Virus record (IMG/VR): IMGVR_UViG_3300005527_000258
Coordinates: 1-26,053 of that record
Source: a virus
Length of the DNA stretch: 26,053 nucleotides
Strand: one strand, 5' to 3'
The notes beneath the pieces were generated by a model. That model had not been told where the DNA came from. It was given only the letters and a program-made list of their open reading frames with translations, and searched no databases. The position numbers and the translations under genes were made by a program. Positions within the stretch are counted from its first letter, which is position 1, and each line of letters opens with the position of its first letter. Of this stretch, positions 1 to 4,505 are shown piece by piece.

Positions 1-299
1 TCCATGGTTTCATAGAAACTCATGGATTTTTTATGTGGACAGAGATATAATATCTCGCGGAGAAATTTGTCTTCCCCCAATAATTTCACATCAGCAATCA
101 ATTCATCACAAGATCCAAAGTAATTTTTCCAATTGCCTTCTTTCTTTTTTCTTCTTCCGGTTTTTCTGTCCTTTCTTCTTTCCCAAAAAGTCTTTTTTCC
201 GATATATTTTTTCCCGTTTTCCAGATTTGTTATAAGATATACAAATCCTTCCATGCCATCTGGCACCTCATCAATAACTTTTCCTTTTATGTTCCACAC
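1..299 (-). CDS. GIY-YIG endonuclease, SegE-like (partial, runs off left edge)
   Basis: The minus strand reads an open frame with the core VYLITNLENGKKYIGKKTFW, which matches the GIY-YIG nuclease fold of T4 SegE-type endonucleases (here VYL...YIG in place of GIY...YIG). A basic stretch follows and then a WKNYFGS segment, as in phage homologues. The C-terminus lies outside the window. The frame has a stop just before a GTG at 299, giving MWNIKGKVIDEVPDG before the nuclease core; I prefer this start over the internal ATG at 254 because homologues I recall carry a similar leader. Such enzymes cut DNA site-specifically and spread themselves or flanking DNA; whether this one is mobile cannot be seen here. 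Confidence 0.75.
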   Translation of the reverse strand, partial: MWNIKGKVIDEVPDGMEGFVYLITNLENGKKYIGKKTFWERRKDRKTGRRKKKEGNWKNYFGSCDELIADVKLLGEDKFLREILYLCPHKKSMSFYETM

Positions 300-328
300 T
301 TGACAGACCTACCACTATGGTTTACTAT
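300..328 (+). promoter_or_regulatory. sigma-70-like early promoter for the 351-533 gene
   Basis: TTGACA at 300-305, a 17-bp spacer, then TACTAT at 323-328, 22 bp before the ATG at 351. It abuts the GTG start of the divergent GIY-YIG gene. Confidence 0.6.
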
Positions 329-350
329 GATTTGGAATCAACAAGTATTT

Positions 351-533
351 ATGACTGACGACCAAACCTCAATGGAAAATCTAATTCTAGACATTCGTGA
401 TTGGAGTATTAATAGGTTTTCTAAATTGACGAAGAAAAACCAAATTGAAAATGCCATTGCACTAGAAGAAGAATTTTCTGAGTGGCTTACTTCTGATTTA
501 GATGATGATATCGAAATCATGACTCTTGATTGA
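351..533 (+). CDS. small acidic hypothetical protein (60 aa)
   Basis: The ATG at 351 follows a good promoter, and the frame encodes a 60-residue protein with an acidic C-terminus (DLDDDIEIMTLD). No domain is recognised. It has the size and composition of the small accessory early proteins common in T4-like cyanophages. An in-frame upstream extension to 300 would overlap the promoter, so I reject it. There is no obvious strong ribosome binding site. The stop codon TGA (531-533) is part of the -35 box of the next promoter. Confidence 0.55.
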   Translation: MTDDQTSMENLILDIRDWSINRFSKLTKKNQIENAIALEEEFSEWLTSDLDDDIEIMTLD

Positions 534-558
534 CAAATCATAAATATTCACTTATAAT
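530..558 (+). promoter_or_regulatory. perfect-consensus sigma-70 promoter
   Basis: TTGACA (530-535), exactly 17 bp, TATAAT (553-558). It overlaps the stop codon of the upstream gene and points towards the tail-lysozyme gene. The expected transcription start (about 565) is right at the foot of the hairpin at 566-582. Confidence 0.75.
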
Positions 559-565
559 GTAAAAT

Positions 566-588
566 CCCTGTTATGAGCAGGGTTTTTT
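566..588 (+). terminator. short hairpin with T-run
   Basis: Arms CCCTG (566-570) and CAGGG (578-582) are followed by six T (583-588). It should end transcripts of the 351-533 gene, yet it also sits at the very 5' end of transcripts from the promoter at 530-558. Confidence 0.6.
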
Positions 589-688
589 ATTATGAGATTT
601 TGATCGTGACAATTAGAGCCGTGGAAAGTGCCCTTTGAGAAAAGGGTGTACCCCCTTTCTATACGGATGTAGAGTTCTATTAATTTTA

Positions 689-1357
689 ATGCAAAATTTC
701 TTTACAGTAGCCATGCCTATCTTGGCAGCGGTTACAACCAGTACGGCATCACTGCCATTCGTCAACTACAAGATGCAGGGACCTCCTCCCCCAGTTGACC
801 CAACAACCAAACCATTTGTTATTATCAAAGAGTTTGATCTTGTAGATGAAAGGAAGACAGCAATCCGAGAGGTTGCATCACCAAAGCCAAAACAGACAAG
901 GCTAATTTGTAAAGGGTGTAATGAACATGAGAATGCTACCCTGGCATTTTTCCAGGATCGTGGTGTTAAAGACAGAAACGCCCTCGCTACCATCATGGGT
1001 AATATTAGACAAGAATCCACTTTCGTGCCTAATATCTGTGAAGGTGGTAGCAGAACTAGTTGGGGTAACTGCGGTCGTGGTTACGGATTGATTCAATGGA
1101 CATCTGCTGATCGTTATTATGGATTGGGCGATTTTGCCAAGAGGCATGGTGGTTCTCCATCATCACTTCACACGCAACTTCGTTATCTAACGACTGAAGT
1201 TCAATGGCAACGAATTGAGGACAGGATGAAAACTCCTGGTAAGTCTATCAATCGTTACATGGACTATGCGTATAGTTGGATTGGTTGGGGGCATCATGGT
1301 GCTCGCACATCTTATGCACATGAGTATGCTAACCGACTAATCATGGTAGAAGTTTAA
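689..1357 (+). CDS. phage tail lysozyme-domain protein with signal-like N-terminus
   Basis: This 222-aa protein ends in a domain that resembles the Phage tail lysozyme family (Phage_lysozyme2): the segment NALATIMGNIRQEST with a likely catalytic Glu, then YGLIQWT, and a C-terminal WIGWG segment. Family members cut peptidoglycan, often as part of a tail or baseplate protein. The ATG at 689 gives a hydrophobic N-terminus (FFTVAMPILAAVTT) like a signal peptide or membrane anchor, followed by a proline-rich linker. A TTG at 635 could extend the frame by 18 residues, but that stretch overlaps a hairpin (CCCTTT/AAAGGG at about 631-646). It is followed at once by a terminator. Confidence 0.75.
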   Translation: MQNFFTVAMPILAAVTTSTASLPFVNYKMQGPPPPVDPTTKPFVIIKEFDLVDERKTAIREVASPKPKQTRLICKGCNEHENATLAFFQDRGVKDRNALATIMGNIRQESTFVPNICEGGSRTSWGNCGRGYGLIQWTSADRYYGLGDFAKRHGGSPSSLHTQLRYLTTEVQWQRIEDRMKTPGKSINRYMDYAYSWIGWGHHGARTSYAHEYANRLIMVEV

Positions 1358-1363
1358 TTCGAC

Positions 1364-1371
1364 AATAAATA
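1364..1371 (+). promoter_or_regulatory. late promoter-like AATAAATA
   Basis: It matches the NATAAATA late-promoter motif of T4-like cyanophages and lies 37 bp before the ATG at 1409. It overlaps the left arm of the terminator, so its use is uncertain. Confidence 0.35.
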
Positions 1372-1403
1372 GAGGGAAGCAAAACTCTTTCCTCTATTTT
1401 TTT
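1367..1403 (+). terminator. rho-independent terminator after tail lysozyme gene
   Basis: AATAGAGG-type left arm and CCTCTATT-type right arm (one bulged G) followed by a run of seven T. Confidence 0.75.
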
Positions 1404-1408
1404 GTATT

Positions 1409-2176
1409 ATGAGAGCTCTTAGTATAGATCTAGATTATATTATGGAACCATCTATTGAGACATACCATGAAATTGGGTATGACGATAATCCATCAAAAAG
1501 ATGGAAAAATTATTTTCACGAAAATAAAAATATAAATGATTTTCCAATTAACGAAAAAAATTTACAATACTGCTTTTCCATTTTTTTAAGAGCAATTCGC
1601 ACTTGCCATAATATTTCGTTTTCATATAATCATGATTCTATACTAGATGATTTAATTCGCTACGATGATATCGAATTGATTAATATAGATCATCATGATG
1701 ATGTAATATATCCTTCCGATTTACCAGAAAACAGCCAAGATTTAGATGAGTCGGAGATGAATTCTTTGTTTTGTAGCTACGATGAAATAAAATATAATAG
1801 TATAGTACATGAAGGTAACTGGATATCATTATTGAACATTCAGAATAAACTTAATTCTTATAGTTTTATTGGGAATGAAAAAAGTATTGATTTTTCTCAT
1901 TCAAAAAAATCTTTTATAAAATCTCACATACCAAAATTTCAATATTTTACTAGAGATCAATATATTTTCGATAATTATAATTTTGATTATATTTTTGTGT
2001 GTTTATCTCCTCAGTATATTCCTCCCTGTCATTGGCACTATTTTTCTTTATTTTTGATCGCTGCAGAAGAAATCACCAATAAAAAATTCGATTATTTAAA
2101 TATGCCGATTAGAAAATTTAGTAATAATTATGCATATAGTGAAGTATACAATAAAATTTTTTTAAATGAAATTTAA
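1409..2176 (+). CDS. UPF0489 / peptide-arginase-like protein (255 aa)
   Basis: Three short motifs suggest the UPF0489 family (arginase fold, which includes bacterial peptide arginases that turn arginine in peptides into ornithine): ALSIDLDY at residues 3-10, YNHDSIL near 73-79, and INIDHHDDVIYP at 91-102. The last two line up with the EDHxEVL and FDSHPDLLIP motifs I recall from human C5orf22. A GNW segment near residue 136 also recurs in the family. Asp7, Asp9, His75, Asp94, His96 and Asp98 would be candidate manganese ligands. The gene is very AT-rich and has a long acidic middle. It overlaps the next gene by 11 bp. The family call rests on short motifs read by eye; a plain hypothetical protein is the alternative. 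Confidence 0.5.
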   Translation: MRALSIDLDYIMEPSIETYHEIGYDDNPSKRWKNYFHENKNINDFPINEKNLQYCFSIFLRAIRTCHNISFSYNHDSILDDLIRYDDIELINIDHHDDVIYPSDLPENSQDLDESEMNSLFCSYDEIKYNSIVHEGNWISLLNIQNKLNSYSFIGNEKSIDFSHSKKSFIKSHIPKFQYFTRDQYIFDNYNFDYIFVCLSPQYIPPCHWHYFSLFLIAAEEITNKKFDYLNMPIRKFSNNYAYSEVYNKIFLNEI

Positions 2177-2567
2177 TTTTCAGGTAGGAAAAAAGAAAGC
2201 ACATATTAAAACTATTGTAGTCCTATCTTTAATAATAGCATCACTCTCCTCTTGCTTAAAGATAGAACAAAAACATATTTGGGATATTGTTTATGAATAT
2301 CTCCAAACATATCAACCAGATTCTCCATTAATTCCAGAACTTCAAAAAGATCCTGGTATATTGGAAAGAGATGTCGAGCGAACCGTGGATAAAGCAATCA
2401 GTGATTATGAACGCTTGACAGGAGATGGTGGGCATGTTAAAATTCCACCACCACGACTCTCAGAGAAACCAGTAGACACCTCTGTGTGCTATACTGATGA
2501 GTGTCGGTCACTTGGAGGAGAAATCAGGTTGTGTGCCCCATGGGTTGACAGCTGCCCCAAAGAGTGA
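2166..2567 (+). CDS. small predicted lipoprotein (133 aa)
   Basis: The ATG at 2166 lies inside the end of the preceding gene (11-bp overlap), so translation is probably coupled. A basic start (KKKAHIK) leads into a hydrophobic segment and the lipobox-like SLSSC with Cys30, typical of a signal-peptidase II substrate. The rest is soluble, with a proline-rich stretch (IPPPRLSEKP) and four further cysteines near the C-terminus (CYTDEC, LCAPW, DSCPKE), perhaps two disulfides in the periplasm. No enzymatic domain is recognised. It could act at the outer membrane of the infected cell or in lysis (o-spanin-like); neither is shown by the sequence. Confidence 0.6.
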   Translation: MKFNFQVGKKKAHIKTIVVLSLIIASLSSCLKIEQKHIWDIVYEYLQTYQPDSPLIPELQKDPGILERDVERTVDKAISDYERLTGDGGHVKIPPPRLSEKPVDTSVCYTDECRSLGGEIRLCAPWVDSCPKE

Positions 2568-2609
2568 TATGATGTATGTGTTGGTTCGAGAGAGATCCGA
2601 TTCTAACAC

Positions 2610-2638
2610 TTGACAATTTCGATCTTATGATCTATAAT
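2610..2638 (+). promoter_or_regulatory. consensus promoter of tRNA-Leu(UAA)
   Basis: TTGACA (2610-2615), 17 bp, TATAAT (2633-2638). GACAATT in the -35 region and AATTGTC at the -10 end form an inverted repeat shared with the next two promoters. The sequence ATTGTCTTAT leads directly into the tRNA. Confidence 0.85.
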
Positions 2639-2648
2639 TGTCTTATCC

Positions 2649-2732
2649 GCGAGTATGGCGTAATGGTAGCCGCACCGGACTTAAAATCCGTTGGGAGTTA
2701 ATCCCGTGGGAGTTCGAGTCTCCCTACTCGCA
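2649..2732 (+). tRNA. tRNA-Leu (anticodon UAA)
   Basis: Acceptor GCGAGTA (2649-2655) pairs with TACTCGC (2725-2731). The anticodon loop CTTAAAA carries TAA at 2682-2684. A long variable arm marks it as a class II tRNA, and the T loop is TTCGAGT. CCA is not encoded; the discriminator A is followed by the -35 region of the next promoter. Confidence 0.93.
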
Positions 2733-2733
2733 C

Positions 2734-2762
2734 TTGACAATTCCAAGGTTCTGCCTTATAAT
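2734..2762 (+). promoter_or_regulatory. consensus promoter of tRNA-Ile(UAU)
   Basis: TTGACA (2734-2739), 17 bp, TATAAT (2757-2762), with the same GACAATT/AATTGTC inverted repeat and ATTGTCTTAT leader as the promoter at 2610. Confidence 0.85.
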
Positions 2763-2771
2763 TGTCTTATC

Positions 2772-2845
2772 GGAAACATAGCTCAACTGGTTAGAGCACA
2801 CGCCTTATAAGCGTGAGGTTCTGGGTTCAATCCCCAGTGTTTCCA
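2772..2845 (+). tRNA. tRNA-Ile (anticodon UAU)
   Basis: Acceptor GGAAACA/TGTTTCC, D stem GCTC/GAGC, anticodon stem CACGC/GCGTG with loop CTTATAA (TAT), T arm with loop TTCAATC. It reads AUA codons directly, without the lysidine-modified CAU tRNA that bacteria normally use. Confidence 0.93.
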
Positions 2846-2846
2846 C

Positions 2847-2875
2847 TTGACAATCTAAGATAAATGTCTTATGAT
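2847..2875 (+). promoter_or_regulatory. promoter of the interrupted tRNA-Arg
   Basis: TTGACA (2847-2852), 17 bp, TATGAT (2870-2875). GACAAT/ATTGTC repeat and ATTGTCTTAT leader as in the two preceding promoters. Confidence 0.8.
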
Positions 2876-2883
2876 TGTCTTAT

Positions 2884-2920
2884 GTCTCAGTAGCTCACTT
2901 GGATAGAGTATCTGATTTCT
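2884..2920 (+). pseudogene. tRNA-Arg(UCU), 5' half, interrupted in the anticodon loop
   Basis: GTCTCAG (acceptor), TA, GCTC/GAGT D stem, then TCTGA and TTTCT, ending after the anticodon TCT. The matching 3' half is found 568 bp downstream at 3489-3528: its CTGAGAC pairs perfectly with GTCTCAG. Joined, the two halves form a bacterial-type tRNA-Arg(UCU), with three of five anticodon-stem pairs intact (28-42, 29-41, 30-40). Either the tRNA is broken or the insert is spliced out; see the findings. Confidence 0.8.
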
Positions 2921-2921
2921 T

Positions 2922-3017
2922 AGAACAACCGCTTGGGCTCATAGTTAAGCGGATATAACCTTCGCCTTCTAAGCGAATGTCCCTGGTTCGATTCCAGGTG
3001 AGCCTGTTGGTTGTTCT
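2922..3017 (+). repeat. 9-bp inverted repeat enclosing tRNA-Arg(UCU)
   Basis: AGAACAACC (2922-2930) and GGTTGTTCT (3009-3017) are perfect complements and bracket the intact tRNA-Arg at 2935-3006. The stem can extend outward by a T-G and a T-A pair. In RNA it would present the tRNA on a stem, possibly a processing signal or the ends of the acquired tRNA cassette. Confidence 0.8.
2935..3006 (+). tRNA. tRNA-Arg (anticodon UCU), carried inside the insert
   Basis: Acceptor GGGCTCA (2935-2941) pairs with TGAGCCT (2999-3005, one G-U). D stem GTTA/TAAC, anticodon stem TTCGC/GCGAA with loop CTTCTAA (TCT at 2968-2970), T stem CCTGG/CCAGG with loop TTCGATT. CCA is not encoded. Its sequence differs clearly from the interrupted tRNA-Arg around it, so it is not a local duplication. 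Confidence 0.92.
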
Positions 3018-3041
3018 GAGTAACATACTGGTAAGTTGCTA

Positions 3042-3060
3042 CTCTTATAAATAATAAGAG
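3042..3060 (+). promoter_or_regulatory. late promoter TATAAATA within a palindrome
   Basis: TATAAATA at 3046-3053 is the consensus T4 late promoter. It lies in an inverted repeat, CTCTTAT (3042-3048) and ATAAGAG (3054-3060), 15 bp before the endonuclease start at 3075. Confidence 0.65.
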
Positions 3061-3074
3061 ATATCGTTACTTGT

Positions 3075-3521
3075 ATGAGGGAACATCATACTAAAAACAA
3101 AGGAGATCTTGGAGTCCTAAAAGCACAACTTGATCTATATGAGAAAGGATACTTAATTCTTACTCCTCATACAGAACATTCTGCCTTTGATCTTGTTGCC
3201 TACAAAGATGGAAACTTTTTAAGAGTTCAAGTCAAGTATAGAGCATCAAAAGATGGTAAAATAGAAGTTCCATTCAGGACTTGCTGGACAGATAAAAATG
3301 GAACACATACTCAAAATTATGATAAAAATGAAATTGATGTAATGTGCGTCTACTGTCCAGACACAGATATGTGTTACTACATAAATCCAAATGATTGTAG
3401 TAACACATTTGTCCTAAGATTAGTTCCTCCCAAGAATAATCAAAAAATTGGTATAAACTTGGCTGAAGATTATCTTAGTATTCCTGATAAGCAGTTGGTC
3501 GTTGGTTCGAATCCAACCTGA
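3075..3521 (+). CDS. PD-(D/E)XK homing endonuclease, I-Ssp6803I-like
   Basis: The first 60 residues carry the core of the group I intron-associated PD-(D/E)XK endonucleases typified by I-Ssp6803I, which sits in a tRNA-fMet intron of Synechocystis: helix GDLGVLKAQLDLYEKGY, then FDL with Asp39, then VQVKY with Gln52 and Lys54 (Q-x-K replaces the usual E-x-K in this family). The enzyme would cut uninterrupted tRNA-Arg genes and so spread the insert. The last residues (about 139 onward, ending GSNPT) are translated from the 3' half of the interrupted tRNA, and the stop TGA (3519-3521) lies in its acceptor stem. A late promoter precedes it; no strong ribosome binding site is seen. Confidence 0.8.
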   Translation: MREHHTKNKGDLGVLKAQLDLYEKGYLILTPHTEHSAFDLVAYKDGNFLRVQVKYRASKDGKIEVPFRTCWTDKNGTHTQNYDKNEIDVMCVYCPDTDMCYYINPNDCSNTFVLRLVPPKNNQKIGINLAEDYLSIPDKQLVVGSNPT

Positions 3522-3528
3522 GACGCCA
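3489..3528 (+). pseudogene. tRNA-Arg(UCU), 3' half with encoded CCA
   Basis: AAGCAGT completes the anticodon arm, T stem GTTGG/CCAAC encloses loop TTCGAAT, and acceptor CTGAGAC (3518-3524) pairs with GTCTCAG at 2884-2890. Discriminator G is followed by an encoded CCA (3526-3528), unlike most of the other tRNAs here. It abuts the next tRNA with no gap. Confidence 0.8.
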
Positions 3529-3608
3529 GCTCGAATGGTGGAATTGGTATACACAGTTGACTCAAAATCAACCGCTTCGGCTTGCAGGTTCGACTCCTGT
3601 TTCGAGCA
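3529..3608 (+). tRNA. tRNA-Leu (anticodon CAA)
   Basis: Acceptor GCTCGAA/TTCGAGC, anticodon stem GTTGA/TCAAC with loop CTCAAAA (CAA), class II variable arm around 3571-3583, T loop TTCGACT. It has no promoter of its own and begins one base after the CCA of the interrupted tRNA-Arg, so the insert separates it from the promoter at 2847. Confidence 0.9.
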
Positions 3609-3649
3609 TGAGATACTGAAATATCTCCGTATTACATTCTTAATTGATT

Positions 3650-3838
3650 ATGCCCAAAAAACAAGTTGTGAACACAAACTATGATCTTGGTTATTCCGCC
3701 AGGAATGAAAACCACGATACAATCCGTGATATTCGTATCAATTTTGAAAATCCAGATGATGAATTTGTTATGGAGAATTTAAATACATGGCTTCGTGCTA
3801 TTGGAACTGATCTTGAAGTAATACAAAAAAACTCTTGA
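3650..3838 (+). CDS. small hypothetical protein (62 aa)
   Basis: The ATG at 3650 (MPKKQVVNTNYDLGY) opens a 62-residue mixed-charge protein with a central DIRINFENPDDEF stretch. It lies between tRNA-Leu and tRNA-Gly, 41 bp after the former. No domain is recognised. An alternative TTG start two codons upstream is less likely. Its composition matches the small conserved proteins that are scattered among tRNA genes of T4-like cyanophages. The end of the gene overlaps a possible -35 element for the tRNA-Gly promoter region. Confidence 0.6.
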   Translation: MPKKQVVNTNYDLGYSARNENHDTIRDIRINFENPDDEFVMENLNTWLRAIGTDLEVIQKNS

Positions 3839-3843
3839 TAAGT

Positions 3844-3872
3844 TTGGCAGTCATTCATAAATATGGTATGAT
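3844..3872 (+). promoter_or_regulatory. promoter of tRNA-Gly(UCC)
   Basis: TTGGCA (3844-3849), 17 bp, TATGAT (3867-3872), then ATTGTTTTAT leading into the tRNA. The layout is the same as at the three promoters of the Leu-Ile-Arg group, with one changed base in the leader. Confidence 0.7.
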
Positions 3873-3881
3873 TGTTTTATT

Positions 3882-3952
3882 GCGAAATTGGTGTAGTGGT
3901 AACATCCCATCCTTCCAAGTTGGTGTCACGGGTTCGAATCCCGTATTTCGCT
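3882..3952 (+). tRNA. tRNA-Gly (anticodon UCC)
   Basis: Acceptor GCGAAAT/ATTTCGC, anticodon loop CTTCCAA (TCC), anticodon stem CCATC/GTTGG with one mismatch, T stem ACGGG/CCCGT with loop TTCGAAT. No encoded CCA. Confidence 0.92.
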
Positions 3953-3992
3953 TTTGGTGTTTGTTAGGTATGTATCCTAACTGAAGACCAAA
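3953..3992 (+). ncRNA. structured spacer hairpin between tRNA-Gly and the tRNA-like RNA
   Basis: Outer stem TTTGGT (3953-3958) with ACCAAA (3987-3992) and inner stem GTTAGG (3963-3968) with CCTAAC (3976-3981). A similar hairpin, ATTAGG/CCTAAT (5412-5432), follows tRNA-Pro. It may guide tRNA 3' processing. Not a terminator, as no T-run follows. Confidence 0.5.
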
Positions 3993-4062
3993 GGAAGTTA
4001 AGTCAAAGAATCGAGACAAGCAGACAATGCCCTTCGAACTGGTGTAAGTCCAGTAACTTCCT
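3992..4062 (+). ncRNA. 71-nt tRNA-like RNA without a usable anticodon
   Basis: AGGAAGT (3992-3998) pairs with ACTTCCT (4056-4062) in a 7-bp acceptor-like stem, extendable by two pairs. ACTGG/CCAGT (4038-4042, 4050-4054) with a 7-nt loop TGTAAGT forms a T-arm-like hairpin next to it, and GTC/GAC (4002-4004, 4015-4017) could be a short D stem. The middle region cannot form a 5-bp stem with a 7-nt loop and lacks U33, and the T loop lacks C56. It lies four bases before tRNA-Asn in the same array. It may be a decayed tRNA or a tRNA mimic. Confidence 0.5.
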
Positions 4063-4066
4063 ACAT

Positions 4067-4139
4067 TCCCCTATAGCTCAATTGGCAGAGCACGGAGCTG
4101 TTAACTCTGGGGTTGTTCGTTCGAGTCGGACTGGGGGAG
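4067..4139 (+). tRNA. tRNA-Asn (anticodon GUU)
   Basis: Acceptor TCCCCTA pairs with TGGGGGA (one G-U), D stem GCTC/GAGC, anticodon stem CGGAG/CTCTG with loop CTGTTAA (GTT), T stem GTTCG/CGGAC with loop TTCGAGT. Confidence 0.9.
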
Positions 4140-4171
4140 TTAAAATATGTTAAATCTTATATCTATTCTTT

Positions 4172-4199
4172 AAAAGCTCACATTGCGTGGGCTTTTTTA
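4172..4199 (+). terminator. terminator of the tRNA array
   Basis: AAAAGCTCAC and the complementary GTGGGCTTTT (one G-U) enclose a short loop and run into six T. Confidence 0.8.
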
Positions 4200-4200
4200 T

Positions 4201-4208
4201 TATAAATA
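4201..4208 (+). promoter_or_regulatory. late promoter TATAAATA
   Basis: It exactly matches the T4 late consensus, directly after the tRNA terminator and 31 bp before the gene at 4239. Confidence 0.7.
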
Positions 4209-4238
4209 ATCAAACGCAAATATTCATAATGAATAGAA

Positions 4239-4490
4239 ATGTTAAAGATAAGATGCAAACAGTGCAATACTGAAGTGACGGCAAGACCTGGCCAGTCGAA
4301 GTCTTGTGGTTGTCCCAATATGGCAACAATAAAAGAAGATAAAATATCTGCAGTAGATTTATCGAAAATTGTCATGTTGAATTCTCCCGCACAAAAAGAA
4401 TCAACAAAAGTATTAACAAATGAAGACATTATGTGGCAGGAGGCCAGAAGACAAAGAAAGGTTCGTAGATTAGATTTTGAAGTCAGATAA
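4239..4490 (+). CDS. small zinc-ribbon-like protein (83 aa)
   Basis: The N-terminus MLKIRCKQCNTEV has a CxxC pair (Cys6, Cys9) and a second group CGC follows at about residues 23-25, enough for one zinc site. The rest is charged and probably helical, ending in a basic segment RRQRKVRRLDFEVR. No enzymatic motif is visible. The gene starts just after a consensus late promoter, so late expression is likely. A nucleic-acid-binding role would suit the zinc ribbon and basic tail, but is inference. Its stop codon TAA is part of the late promoter motif of the next gene. Confidence 0.7.
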   Translation: MLKIRCKQCNTEVTARPGQSKSCGCPNMATIKEDKISAVDLSKIVMLNSPAQKESTKVLTNEDIMWQEARRQRKVRRLDFEVR

Positions 4491-4493
4491 ATA
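4486..4493 (+). promoter_or_regulatory. late promoter-like GATAAATA
   Basis: One base from TATAAATA, overlapping the stop codon of the gene before and 12 bp ahead of the ATG at 4506. Confidence 0.5.
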
Positions 4494-4505
4494 CATAAAA
4501 AACTC

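Larger units (their letters stand above)
2921..3488 (+). mobile_element. homing-endonuclease insert with a replacement tRNA-Arg(UCU)
   Basis: This 568-bp segment separates the halves of a tRNA-Arg(UCU) gene just after the anticodon. It holds, in order, an inverted repeat arm, a complete tRNA-Arg(UCU), the second repeat arm, a late promoter inside a palindrome, and a PD-(D/E)XK homing endonuclease gene whose stop codon falls in the 3' tRNA half. Only about 90 nt are neither tRNA nor coding, and I find none of the usual group I core motifs, so it looks like an intron-less endonuclease insertion rather than a standard self-splicing intron. This is inference; a covariance-model search would decide. 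Confidence 0.7.

Noticed and set aside
35-235. 66-aa rightward frame near the left edge
   Set aside because: It is antisense to the GIY-YIG endonuclease, and its sequence is a low-complexity Phe/Ser/Arg shadow.
2579-2608. GGTTCGA element with GTGTT/AACAC ends, like a tRNA T arm
   Set aside because: Too short and poorly paired for a tRNA, and no acceptor or anticodon arm; at most a remnant.
2921-3488. Classical group I intron in tRNA-Arg
   Set aside because: No recognisable core motifs, and almost all of the insert is tRNA or coding. Kept only as an alternative, since I could not run a covariance model.
3502-3684. 60-aa frame across the tRNA 3' half and tRNA-Leu
   Set aside because: It is made of tRNA sequence and overlaps two well-supported RNA genes.
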